From Gemmobacter denitrificans (lineage in GTDB: Bacteria > Pseudomonadota > Alphaproteobacteria > Rhodobacterales > Rhodobacteraceae), in NCBI RefSeq assembly GCF_036964905.1, contig NZ_JBALHR010000002.1, positions 458,989 to 522,988 of the forward strand: 64,000 nucleotides of DNA, written 5' to 3'. Of this stretch, positions 25,398 to 33,564 are shown one piece after another (the stretch's first letter is position 1; the number at the start of each line of letters is the position of its first letter). The notes under the pieces were generated by a model. The model was not told the origin of the DNA. It worked only from the letters and a program-made list of their open reading frames with translations, and did no database searches. The translations under genes and the position numbers were made by a program.

Positions 25398-26753
25398 ATG
25401 TCCGCCATGCTTTCCCCCGCCCAGCATATCCGCGCCACCCTTGCGCTTGGCCTGCCAATCGTCGGCAGTCAGGTGGCACAGATGATGCTGCATGTCACCG
25501 ATACCATCATCATGGGCTGGTATGGGGTGTCAGAACTGGCTTCGGTCGTGCTGGGCAGTTCGTTCTTCTTCGTGCTCTTCGTGCTTGGCGCAGGCTGTGC
25601 CCAGGCGGTGATGCCGATTGTTGCGCAGGCCATGGGCCGGGGCGATGAAACCGATGTGCGCCGCGCGACGCGGATGGGGCTTTGGCTGTCCATCGCCTTC
25701 GGGATTGTGGTCTATCCGCTGTTCTGGTGGTCAGGGCCGATCCTGCTGGCCCTGGGGCAGACGCCCGAGGTCGCGGCCCTGTCGGGCGATTTCCTGTGGA
25801 TCGCGGGGTTCGGTCTGATCCCGGCCCTGCTGGTGACCACGCTGCGCGGCTATCTCGCCGCGCTGGAGCGCACACAGGTCGTGCTGTGGGTCACTGTTGC
25901 GGCGGTCTTTGTGAACTCTGGGGCCTGCTATGCGCTGGTATTCGGTCGCTGGGGCATGCCGGAACTGGGGGTCGAGGGCGCGGCCCTGGCGTCGCTTCTT
26001 GTGCAGATTTTCACCTTCCTTCTGCTGGCCGCCTATGCGGCGCTGCTGCCCGAATTGCGGCGCTTTCATCTGTTTCAGCGGTTCTGGCGTGCCGATTGGC
26101 ATGCGATGGGGCAGGTGTTCCGGCTGGGTTGGCCCATCGGGCTGACCAGCCTTGCCGAAACCGGGCTGTTTCAGGCGGTGGCGCTGATGATGGGCTGGAT
26201 CGGCACGGTCGAACTGGCGGCGCATGGCATTGCCATGCAGATCACCGCGCTTGGCTTCATGCTGCATCTGGGCCTGTCCAACGCCACCACGGTGCGCAGC
26301 GGCCGTTTCGCCGGATCGGCGGAATGGGCTGATCTGCGGCTTGGCGGGCTGGTGGCCATTGCTGTCTCTGCCGCCATCGGTCTGCTGCAGGTGGCGATCT
26401 ATCTGATCTGGCCGGAACCGATCATCGGCCTGTTCATCGACCGCACCGCGCCCGAGGCCGCGCAGATCATGACCTTTGGCACCACGCTGCTGGCGCTGGC
26501 TGCGGCCTTTCAGATGGTCGATGCGGCGCAGGTCATGGCGCTTGGCCTGTTGCGTGGGGTGCAGGATACAAGGGTGCCGATGTGGATGGCCGCACTCAGC
26601 TATTGGGGCGTCGGCATCCCGGTATCCTGGTGGCTGGCCTTTCGGGCGGGATTTGGCGGGGCCGGGCTCTGGATCGGGCTGGTGGTCGGGTTGACCCTGG
26701 CCGCAAGCCTGCTGATGTGGCGGTTCTGGGCCCGGGTGCCGCGCGGGGCCTGA
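25398..26753 (+). CDS. MATE-family multidrug efflux pump
   Basis: Na+ or H+ coupled inner-membrane exporter of 451 residues with about twelve membrane segments, which is the normal MATE length. Family features are GLPIVGSQVAQMMLHVTDTI near residue 18, LRGYLAALERTQV in the first half and the repeated GLPIGLTSLAE-like segment (RLGWPIGLTSLAETGLFQ) in the second half. NorM-like; substrates unknown. Single gene. Confidence 0.92.
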   Translation: MSAMLSPAQHIRATLALGLPIVGSQVAQMMLHVTDTIIMGWYGVSELASVVLGSSFFFVLFVLGAGCAQAVMPIVAQAMGRGDETDVRRATRMGLWLSIAFGIVVYPLFWWSGPILLALGQTPEVAALSGDFLWIAGFGLIPALLVTTLRGYLAALERTQVVLWVTVAAVFVNSGACYALVFGRWGMPELGVEGAALASLLVQIFTFLLLAAYAALLPELRRFHLFQRFWRADWHAMGQVFRLGWPIGLTSLAETGLFQAVALMMGWIGTVELAAHGIAMQITALGFMLHLGLSNATTVRSGRFAGSAEWADLRLGGLVAIAVSAAIGLLQVAIYLIWPEPIIGLFIDRTAPEAAQIMTFGTTLLALAAAFQMVDAAQVMALGLLRGVQDTRVPMWMAALSYWGVGIPVSWWLAFRAGFGGAGLWIGLVVGLTLAASLLMWRFWARVPRGA

Positions 26754-26757
26754 ACCT

Positions 26758-27177
26758 TTATTCGTCCTCGGCGGCTGCCGCTTTCAGCAGACGTTCCGCC
26801 TTCTTGCGCACCAGCACGCTGCGCAGATCATGCATGGCCAGCAACAGCGCATCCGTCACCTCGTCCAGCTGCGCCTCGGAGGCCTTGGATTGCACCCATT
26901 GCGTGGTGGTGTTCAGGTAATCGACCGCCCGGTGAATGTCGTCAATATCCCGCCGGGCCAGAACCGACACCCGCTTGGCCATCCAGTCGCGGATGACCTG
27001 CAGGTCTTCCGGCGACAATTGGGTATCACCATGCGGTTTGATATTGCCGTTCTTCACATTGACGGTGGCGATTTCGTCCATGTCGATACGGCGCTGCCGG
27101 TTCTCGGTATCGACCCGGAACACGACAGCCCCGTTTTCACGGATGCGAAAGTAATAGTCCGGCAGATCGCCCGCCAT
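26758..27177 (-). CDS. Conserved hypothetical protein after the aminotransferase
   Basis: A 139-residue hydrophilic protein: an N-terminal beta-rich part (YYFRIRENGAVVFRVDTENR) and a helical C-terminal part (DDIHRAVDYLNTTTQWVQSK). I do not recognise a functional family. It begins 9 nt after the aminotransferase stop and is probably co-transcribed with it. No signal peptide or membrane segment. Confidence 0.7.
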   Translation of the reverse strand: MAGDLPDYYFRIRENGAVVFRVDTENRQRRIDMDEIATVNVKNGNIKPHGDTQLSPEDLQVIRDWMAKRVSVLARRDIDDIHRAVDYLNTTTQWVQSKASEAQLDEVTDALLLAMHDLRSVLVRKKAERLLKAAAAEDE

Positions 27178-27186
27178 GTCTGCCCC

Positions 27187-28389
27187 TTATTTCAATCCGT
27201 CGCAGAAGCTCTTGATCCGGCGGCAGGCTTCGGCCAGCGCCGCATCCGAAGTAGCGTAGCTGACCCGGAAATTCGGCGAAAGGCCAAAGGCCGCGCCAAA
27301 GACCACGGCAACGCCGGTTTCGTCCAGCAGCGCGCTGGCGAAGGCTTCGTCATTCTCGATCTTCACACCGCCCGCGCTGGTCTTGCCGATACAGCCGGAG
27401 ATATCGGGATAGACGTAGAAGGCGCCTTCGGGCGTGGGGCAGGTGATGCCGGGGCAGGTGTTCAGCATCGAGACCACCAGATCGCGGCGGCGCTGGAACA
27501 GGGCCTTGTTGGTGGTCAGGAACTCTTGCGGGCCGGTAAGCCCTTCCAGCGCGGCATATTGGCTGACCGAACAGGGGTTCGAGGTCGATTGCGACTGGAT
27601 GGTGCCCATGGCCTTGATCAGATGCACCGGGCCACCGGCATAGCCGATGCGCCAGCCGGTCATGGCATAGGATTTCGACACGCCATTGGTGGTCAGCGTG
27701 CGGTCGTAAAGCTTCGGCTCCACCTCTGCGGGGGTGCAGAATTTGAAATCGTCAAAGACGAGGTGTTCATACATGTCATCCGACAGAATCCAGACCTGCG
27801 GATGGCGCAGCAGCACATCGGTCAGCGCCTTCAGCTCGTCCCAGGTATAGCCCGCGCCGGTGGGGTTGGAGGGGCTGTTGAAGATGAACCATTTGGTGCG
27901 CGGCGTGATCGCGGCCTCAAGCTGATCCGGCGTGATCTTGAAGCGGTTTTCCAGCGTGCCCACCACCTCCACCGGGGTGCCGCCCGCCAGCACCACCATA
28001 TCGGGATAGCTGACCCAATAGGGCGCCGGAATGATGACCTCATCGCCCGGATTGCAGGTGGCCATCAGCGCATTGTAGAGAATCTGCTTGCCCCCGGTGC
28101 CCACGGTGATCTGGTTCGGCGCATAGGTCAGGCCGTTTTCCTTGAGGAATTTCGCGCAGATCGCCTTTTTCAGCTCGGGGATGCCATCGACGGCGGTGTA
28201 CTTGGTCTTACCCTCGTCAATCGCGCGTTTGGCGGCATCCTTGATGTTCTGCGGCGTGTCGAAATCCGGCTCGCCCGCGCCAAGGCCGATCACATCGCGC
28301 CCGGCCGCCTTCAGCTCCTGCGCCTTGGTGGTGACGGCAATGGTCGGCGAGGGTTTGACACGGGCAAGCGTATCGGACAGGAAGGCCAT
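27187..28389 (-). CDS. Aspartate aminotransferase (class I, PLP)
   Basis: Type I-gamma aspartate aminotransferase, possibly also prephenate aminotransferase; 400 residues. The start MAFLSDTLARVKPSPTIAVT is the normal N-terminus; the frame is open far upstream but that part is not conserved. Key features: GLGAGEPDFDTP, NSPSNPTGAGYTWDEL with the substrate-contacting Asn, SDDMYEHLVFDDF, TTNGVSKSYAMTGWRIGYAG with the PLP lysine, and FRVSYATSD with the carboxylate-binding Arg. Confidence 0.93.
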   Translation of the reverse strand: MAFLSDTLARVKPSPTIAVTTKAQELKAAGRDVIGLGAGEPDFDTPQNIKDAAKRAIDEGKTKYTAVDGIPELKKAICAKFLKENGLTYAPNQITVGTGGKQILYNALMATCNPGDEVIIPAPYWVSYPDMVVLAGGTPVEVVGTLENRFKITPDQLEAAITPRTKWFIFNSPSNPTGAGYTWDELKALTDVLLRHPQVWILSDDMYEHLVFDDFKFCTPAEVEPKLYDRTLTTNGVSKSYAMTGWRIGYAGGPVHLIKAMGTIQSQSTSNPCSVSQYAALEGLTGPQEFLTTNKALFQRRRDLVVSMLNTCPGITCPTPEGAFYVYPDISGCIGKTSAGGVKIENDEAFASALLDETGVAVVFGAAFGLSPNFRVSYATSDAALAEACRRIKSFCDGLK

Positions 28390-28448
28390 GGAACACTCCG
28401 GCAAAAGATGTGGCAATGTCTTAGGCCGGGCGCGCAAAGGGGGCAACC

Positions 28449-28727
28449 ATGGAAACGCAAGAGGCACGTCTGAAACGCCTGCGGATGCGCAGCTGGCGGC
28501 GCGGAACCAAGGAAATGGATCTGGTGCTTGGCCCCTATGCCGATGCGCATCTGGACGGCATGTCGGACGCCCGGCTGACGCTCTATGACGCGCTGCTGAA
28601 CGAGAATGACACGGATCTTTTGCCCTGGGTTCTGGGGCAGACCCCAGCCCCTGACCATCTGGCGGCCCTGATCCACGAAATCGGCGGCTTCGCCCGCAGT
28701 CGGCTTGCCGCGCCGCGCGGCGAATAA
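28449..28727 (+). CDS. sdhE: FAD assembly factor SdhE
   Basis: Small helical protein (92 residues) that promotes flavinylation of succinate dehydrogenase subunit A. It has the signature RMRSWRRGTKEMDLVLGPYA (RGxxE motif) and LYDALLNENDTDLLPWVLG, characteristic of the SdhE/Sdh5 family. It is a single gene divergent from the aminotransferase, convergent with eno. Confidence 0.93.
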   Translation: METQEARLKRLRMRSWRRGTKEMDLVLGPYADAHLDGMSDARLTLYDALLNENDTDLLPWVLGQTPAPDHLAALIHEIGGFARSRLAAPRGE

Positions 28728-28754
28728 CCGCGCAAGGCCCGGCCCCGAACGCAA

Positions 28755-28782
28755 ACGGGCGCCCGATGGGGCGCCCGTCTTT
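28755..28782. terminator. Bidirectional-type terminator between sdhE and eno
   Basis: Perfect 10-bp inverted repeat ACGGGCGCCC (28755-28764) / GGGCGCCCGT (28769-28778) with a 4-nt loop, followed by CTTTG on the plus strand. Both convergent genes end here. Confidence 0.8.
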
Positions 28783-28799
28783 GAACATCGGGGAAGGGA

Positions 28800-30077
28800 T
28801 CAGCCCTTCAGGATGCTGCGGCCCGCGAATTCGGCCACTTCGCCCAGCAGTTCTTCGATACGGATCAGCTGGTTGTATTTCGCCAACCGGTCCGAACGGG
28901 CCAGCGAGCCGGTCTTGATCTGACCGCAATTGGTGGCCACGGCCAGATCGGCGATGGTGGCATCCTCGGTCTCGCCCGAACGGTGTGACATGACGTTGGT
29001 GTAGCGGGCGCGGTGGGCCATATCCACGGCTTGCAGCGTTTCGGTCAGCGAGCCGATCTGGTTCACCTTCACCAGCATCGAATTGGCGCAACCGGCGGCA
29101 ATGCCTTCGGCCAGACGGCGCGGGTTGGTCACGAACAGGTCGTCGCCCACCAGCTGCACCTTGTTGCCCAGACGATCGGTCAGCGCCTTCCAGCCTGCCC
29201 AGTCATCCTCGGCCATGCCGTCTTCGATCGAGATGATCGGGTAATCGGCGCACAGCTTGGCCAGATATTCGACATTCTCTTCCGAAGAGAGCGACAGGCC
29301 TTCGCCCTTCATCTCATACTTGCCGCCCTTGAAATATTCGGTCGAGGCGCAATCGAGGGCCAGATAGATGTCTTCGCCGGGCTTGTAGCCCGCTTTCTCG
29401 ATGGATTTCAGGATGAAATCCAGCGCCACGCGGGTCGAGGACAGGTTGGGGGCAAAGCCGCCCTCATCCCCGATCCCGGTCGAAAGACCGGCCGCCGACA
29501 GTTCCTTCTTCAGGGTGTGGAACACTTCCGACCCCATCCGCACCGCTTCCTTGATGTTGGAAGCCGCCACCGGCATGATCATGAATTCCTGAATGTCGAT
29601 CGGGTTGTCGGCATGTTCGCCGCCATTGATGATGTTCATCATCGGCACGGGCAGAACGCGGGCAGAAGTGCCGCCAACATAGCGATAGAGCGGCTGGCCG
29701 GTGAACTCGGCAGCGGCCTTGGCCACGGCAAGCGAAACGCCGAGGATGGCATTGGCGCCCAGACGCGATTTGTTGGGCGTGCCGTCCATTTCGATCATGG
29801 TGCGGTCGATGCCGACCTGCTCGGTCGCGTCAAAGCCGATCAGCTCTTCGGCGATTTCGCCGTTCACGGCGGCCACGGCCTCCAGCACGCCCTTGCCCAT
29901 GTAGCGGGACTTGTCGCCATCGCGGCGCTCCACCGCCTCATGCGCGCCGGTCGAGGCGCCCGAGGGCACGGCGGCGCGGCCCATGGCGCCGCTTTCCAGC
30001 GTCACTTCCACTTCAACCGTGGGATTGCCGCGGCTGTCGAGGATTTCGCGGGCGTGAATGTCGATGATCGTGCTCAT
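28800..30077 (-). CDS. eno: Enolase
   Basis: 2-phosphoglycerate dehydratase of glycolysis; 425 residues, the normal length. Starts MSTIIDIHAREILDSRGNPT; contains the substrate loop PSGASTGAHEAVERRDGD, GDEGGFAPN, SIEDGMAEDDWAGW, VGDDLFVTNP, and SHRSGETEDATIADLAVATN with the catalytic lysine/histidine region preserved. An in-frame ATG 15 nt upstream is less likely than 30077, which fits the family start. Confidence 0.97.
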   Translation of the reverse strand: MSTIIDIHAREILDSRGNPTVEVEVTLESGAMGRAAVPSGASTGAHEAVERRDGDKSRYMGKGVLEAVAAVNGEIAEELIGFDATEQVGIDRTMIEMDGTPNKSRLGANAILGVSLAVAKAAAEFTGQPLYRYVGGTSARVLPVPMMNIINGGEHADNPIDIQEFMIMPVAASNIKEAVRMGSEVFHTLKKELSAAGLSTGIGDEGGFAPNLSSTRVALDFILKSIEKAGYKPGEDIYLALDCASTEYFKGGKYEMKGEGLSLSSEENVEYLAKLCADYPIISIEDGMAEDDWAGWKALTDRLGNKVQLVGDDLFVTNPRRLAEGIAAGCANSMLVKVNQIGSLTETLQAVDMAHRARYTNVMSHRSGETEDATIADLAVATNCGQIKTGSLARSDRLAKYNQLIRIEELLGEVAEFAGRSILKG

Positions 30078-30193
30078 GGGGGTGTTCCTCATTAGGGAAG
30101 CATGCTCTCGCCCGCGTCTCTAGCCAAGCCGGGCGGGCATGAAAAGCGTCTATCCCGGGTGGTAGCGCTGCAAGGGCAAGAAAATGTGACGGA

Positions 30194-31096
30194 TCAGGCG
30201 ATCTGCCGCCTGCGCAGGCGTTCACGCGCAAAGGTATAAAGCCCCGATCCGATGATCAACGCAGCGCCGATCAAGGTGGGCAGGTCGGGACGTTCGGCAA
30301 AGACCAGCATCCCCACCATCATCGCAAAGACCAGACGTGCATAGCGGAACGGGGTGATGACCGAGACTTCGCCGAGCCGCGTGGCCTGGGTGATCGCCCA
30401 ATAGGCGCTGATCCCGAAGAACAGCGCCCCGCCGATATGGCCCATCTGCGGCAGGCTGGGCAGTTGCGCCCCGCCTGATACGCCCAGCATCAATGCCCCC
30501 AGCAGCGCGACAGCGGCAAAGCCCCAGGCTGCGATCTGGGTGGTGGAAATGCGCGGCGGGATGCGCCTTGTGGCAATGTCGCGGACCGACAGCCCGATCA
30601 CCGCCAGCACGGACCAGAGCGAGGCCAGTTCAAACCCCTCCAGCCCGGGCCGGATGATGATGAGAACGCCGAAAAAACCGACCGTGATCGCGGTCCAGCG
30701 CCGCCAGCCGACCTGTTCCCCCAGAAACAGCGCCGCGCCCAGCGTCACCGCCAGGGGCGTGGCCTGAAAGATCGCCGTGGCCGAGGTCAGCGGGGTCAGC
30801 GCCAATGCGGTGATGAAGCCGAAGGTGCCCACCATCTCGCCCAGATTGCGCCAGATGACGGCGGGGTGCCAGAGGTCAGGGTCGATCACTCGACGGCCGT
30901 CGGCCCGCGCCATCAGGCCAAAGACCGGCGTGCCGATCACGCCCAGCATCAGCAGGATCTGCCCGGTCGGCAATCCGGCGGCGGCCCATTTGATGAACAT
31001 GTCCTCCAGCGCGAACCCGGCCATAGCGGCGACCATCAGCAGGATGCCGCGCAGATTGTCTTTCGCGCCTGCCGTTTCAGTGCCCGTGCCCGCCAT
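30194..31096 (-). CDS. DMT-superfamily transporter (EamA)
   Basis: Inner-membrane permease of 300 residues with about ten hydrophobic segments in two EamA repeats (GILLMVAAMAGFALEDMFIK at the N-terminus; RYARLVFAMMVGMLVFAERP in the second half). Substrate unknown; relatives export amino acids or metabolites. The ATG at 31096 has GGGGG a few bases upstream; GTG at 31102 is the alternative. Confidence 0.88.
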   Translation of the reverse strand: MAGTGTETAGAKDNLRGILLMVAAMAGFALEDMFIKWAAAGLPTGQILLMLGVIGTPVFGLMARADGRRVIDPDLWHPAVIWRNLGEMVGTFGFITALALTPLTSATAIFQATPLAVTLGAALFLGEQVGWRRWTAITVGFFGVLIIIRPGLEGFELASLWSVLAVIGLSVRDIATRRIPPRISTTQIAAWGFAAVALLGALMLGVSGGAQLPSLPQMGHIGGALFFGISAYWAITQATRLGEVSVITPFRYARLVFAMMVGMLVFAERPDLPTLIGAALIIGSGLYTFARERLRRRQIA

Positions 31097-31198
31097 ATCC
31101 ACCCCCGTTCGTTCCGGGGACAGGGATAGGCGAAAGCCCGGGGGGCCACCAGCGCCAAACGCCGCGCGGCCTTGCCCCCCGGCCCGTGAGCCTGCCGG

Positions 31199-31987
31199 TC
31201 AGCCGTAGATGCGGGCTGCCCCGGCCTGATCGTGCAGGCGGTTCACCTCATCGGGCGTCAGGTCCAGCGCCTGTGCCAGCCCGTGCAGGTACTGCGCCTC
31301 GTTGCGGTTATCCAGATCGATGGCCGACAGCGACACCATATAGACCTGTTCTTCCATTCCCTGCGGCACCTGCCGCGCCAGCCCGTCAATATCCAGCGGG
31401 GCCGACAGTTCGGCATTGACGAAATCCAGTTCGGCCTGATCCGCGCCATCCAGCGCCTGCATCAGCTTCTGCTTTTCGGCCTCGTCCAGCGCGCCATCAC
31501 ATTTCGCGGCCTGAATCATCGCGCGCAGCATCAGTGCCGCAGCCAGTTCCTGATCGCGGCTGGGTTGGGCGGGTGTGCCGCCCTGCAGCGCGTCAGTTAG
31601 CATGCCACCCAGGCCGCCCGCCGCAGCGCCGCCCCCCAGCAGACCGCCCAGCATATCGGCCAGATTGCCGCCCCCGGCACCGCCCAGCATCGCCTCAAGC
31701 CCCGAGGGCGCATTCTGTCGGCTGCGGCTGCGCGAAGCAGTGCCGCCACCCGTAAGGCCGTCCAGCAGCCCGCCCAGACCGCCCGCAGAAGCGCCCTTGC
31801 CGCCGCCCAGCATCCCGCCCAACTGGCCCAGCAGATCGCCCGCGCCGCCAATCTGTGTGCCGCGCCCCGCCGAACGGGTCGCGCCAGTTTGCCCCATTCC
31901 GGGCAGGCCATTCTTTGCAAGATGGCTGACCCCCTTGGCGACCGCCACGCCGATGGCCACCTTGGCCAGGGTTTTCACTAGACTCAT
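31199..31987 (-). CDS. TerB-like/DUF533 protein
   Basis: A 262-residue protein. Residues 1-20 form a hydrophobic/amphipathic N-terminus (MSLVKTLAKVAIGVAVAKGV). Residues 45-145 are a Gly/Leu-rich low-complexity region with repeated LGGLLGG-type units. Residues 150-262 form a helical TerB-like domain (LMLRAMIQAAKCDGALDEAE, then QALDLTPDEVNRLHDQAG). DUF533/YebE proteins are inner-membrane associated with unknown function. The start at 31987 is where the conserved part begins. Confidence 0.8.
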   Translation of the reverse strand: MSLVKTLAKVAIGVAVAKGVSHLAKNGLPGMGQTGATRSAGRGTQIGGAGDLLGQLGGMLGGGKGASAGGLGGLLDGLTGGGTASRSRSRQNAPSGLEAMLGGAGGGNLADMLGGLLGGGAAAGGLGGMLTDALQGGTPAQPSRDQELAAALMLRAMIQAAKCDGALDEAEKQKLMQALDGADQAELDFVNAELSAPLDIDGLARQVPQGMEEQVYMVSLSAIDLDNRNEAQYLHGLAQALDLTPDEVNRLHDQAGAARIYG

Positions 31988-32146
31988 CACACTTCCCCTG
32001 TTTGCTGTCCGCATTCCGGGACAGACCCGCCGCCAGAGTGCCGCCGCCCCCCGGGGCCAACAATGGGAATTTCGCCGCCCACGCCGCAGATTGCGCTTTG
32101 TTGCCGATTGATGCCACATGCGGCGCAAGGCAAGGGGGGCGGGAAC

Positions 32147-33025
32147 ATGCGCAAGGAAGCACTGGATGGGGTCGGCCTGTCGGCCCTGCTGGGGGTGACG
32201 CTGCTGCTCGCCTTCAACCAGGTCATCGTGAAGATCACCAATCAGGGCCTGCAGCCGGTGTTCTTTGCCGGGGCGCGGTCGGCGCTGGCGGTGGTCTTTG
32301 TCTGGGGCTGGATGGTGGCGCGGGGCCGCGCGCCGCGCTATACCCCCGGCACGCTGGGCGCGGGCCTGTTGATGGGCACCATCTTTGCGGCGGAATTCCT
32401 GTGCCTTTTCATGGCGCTGGATCTGACCACGATCAGCCGCGCCGCGATCATCTTCTATTCCATGCCGGTCTGGATGGCGATTGCCGCGCATTTTGGCCTG
32501 CCCGGAGAACGCATCACACCGATCCGCGCGCTTGGCCTGACGGCGGCCTTTGCGGGCACGGCCTGGGCCATTCTGGATCGTTCAGGCGGGCAGGGGCAGG
32601 GCAGTCTTGCGGGCGATCTTTATGCGCTTGGTGGCGCGCTCGGCTGGGCGGGAACCGCCTTCATCGCCCGCCGCCCGACCATGGCCAAGGTAGGCCCCGA
32701 GATGCAGCTCCTGTGGATGGTTGCCGTTTCCGCCCCGATCCTGCTGCTGGCTGCACCCGCCTTTGGCCCGCTGATCCGCGAGGTGGAGCCGATGCACTGG
32801 GTCTGGCTGGTGTTTCAGGCCAGCGTGGTGGTGGCGGGTGGCTTCATCACATGGCTTTGGCTGCTCGGGCGCTATCCGGCGGCGACGGTGGCCAGTTTTT
32901 CGTTCCTTACCCCGATTTTCAGCCTGATCCTGGGCTGGGCCTTCATGGGGGAAACGCTCAGCCCGGCCATTCTTGGGGCTGCGATGCTGGTGGCGGCGGG
33001 AATCATTCTCATCAATCGGCGCTGA
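32147..33025 (+). CDS. DMT-superfamily transporter (EamA)
   Basis: Permease of 292 residues with about ten membrane segments; two EamA repeats, the second with FSFLTPIFSLILGWAFMGE. The start at 32147 has the ribosome site AGGGGGGCGGGA; upstream in-frame starts add non-conserved residues. A different subgroup from the DMT gene at 30194-31096. Substrate unknown. Confidence 0.88.
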   Translation: MRKEALDGVGLSALLGVTLLLAFNQVIVKITNQGLQPVFFAGARSALAVVFVWGWMVARGRAPRYTPGTLGAGLLMGTIFAAEFLCLFMALDLTTISRAAIIFYSMPVWMAIAAHFGLPGERITPIRALGLTAAFAGTAWAILDRSGGQGQGSLAGDLYALGGALGWAGTAFIARRPTMAKVGPEMQLLWMVAVSAPILLLAAPAFGPLIREVEPMHWVWLVFQASVVVAGGFITWLWLLGRYPAATVASFSFLTPIFSLILGWAFMGETLSPAILGAAMLVAAGIILINRR

Positions 33026-33082
33026 CGTTGCGGCAGGGGGGCGGGTTGTGGCGCTTGCGCTGCGCCCGGCAGAATTCCGCCC

Positions 33083-33229
33083 TGTGGATGGATGTCTGGA
33101 AAAGCCCTTGGCCGGGTCGCGGACACGGGCCTTTTCCACATCCCGGCGTCGGGCAAGAACCCGGTGGAAACCAGCCGAATGGCAGGGGTTTCATCCACAG
33201 CGCGAGCGGTTTTCCCCGGCTTGTCCACA
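33083..33229 (+). promoter_or_regulatory. Cluster of DnaA-box-like 9-mers upstream of nrdJ
   Basis: Four close matches to TTATCCACA: CCATCCACA on the minus strand (33083-33091, two mismatches), TTTTCCACA (33132-33140), TCATCCACA (33191-33199) and TTGTCCACA (33221-33229), the last three with one mismatch each. No gene lies between 33026 and 33564. DnaA control of ribonucleotide reductase genes is known in other bacteria. Confidence 0.45.
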
Positions 33230-33292
33230 GGTCGGGGGGCGGGGCCCTGAATCAAAGCTTAACGCAGCATTGTGTGAGTAACGCTTCCGTCA

Positions 33293-33308
33293 ACACAAAA
33301 TCTGTGGG
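33293..33308 (+). promoter_or_regulatory. Weak second NrdR-like box
   Basis: ACACAAAATCTGTGGG is a partial match to the NrdR palindrome. It lies 83 bp upstream of the better box at 33376, whereas paired NrdR boxes usually lie closer (about three helical turns), so the pairing is doubtful. Confidence 0.3.
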
Positions 33309-33375
33309 CATCTGTGAAATTTCCGTGTTGATCGGTGGCGGAATTTCCGACAATTTGACAGCGCGCCGGGGCGTG

Positions 33376-33391
33376 ACACCATATCTTGTGT
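33376..33391 (+). promoter_or_regulatory. NrdR-like box upstream of nrdJ
   Basis: ACACCATATCTTGTGT is a near-palindrome matching the NrdR consensus (ACAC-TATAT-GTGT type). NrdR represses ribonucleotide reductase genes when dATP is abundant. Confidence 0.65.
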
Positions 33392-33564
33392 CTGCAGGAG
33401 CAGCGACCGCAGCAGTGAACCGGGCACGATCCTGTCGTGCAACCCGCCTTGTTTGGGGCGGGAACGGAGTTTTGTGCGCGCTGTTGTCGCTGGTTGGCGC
33501 GAGACGAGACGGCATTCATGGTGCGGCAAAAAACCGTGCCCAGTGACAAAGGACGATGGGGCAG

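Noticed and set aside
33083..33360. Possible chromosomal origin because of DnaA-like boxes and a moderately AT-rich tract
   Set aside because: There are no typical origin neighbours, no long AT-rich unwinding region, and the boxes are imperfect. A regulatory role for nrdJ is simpler.
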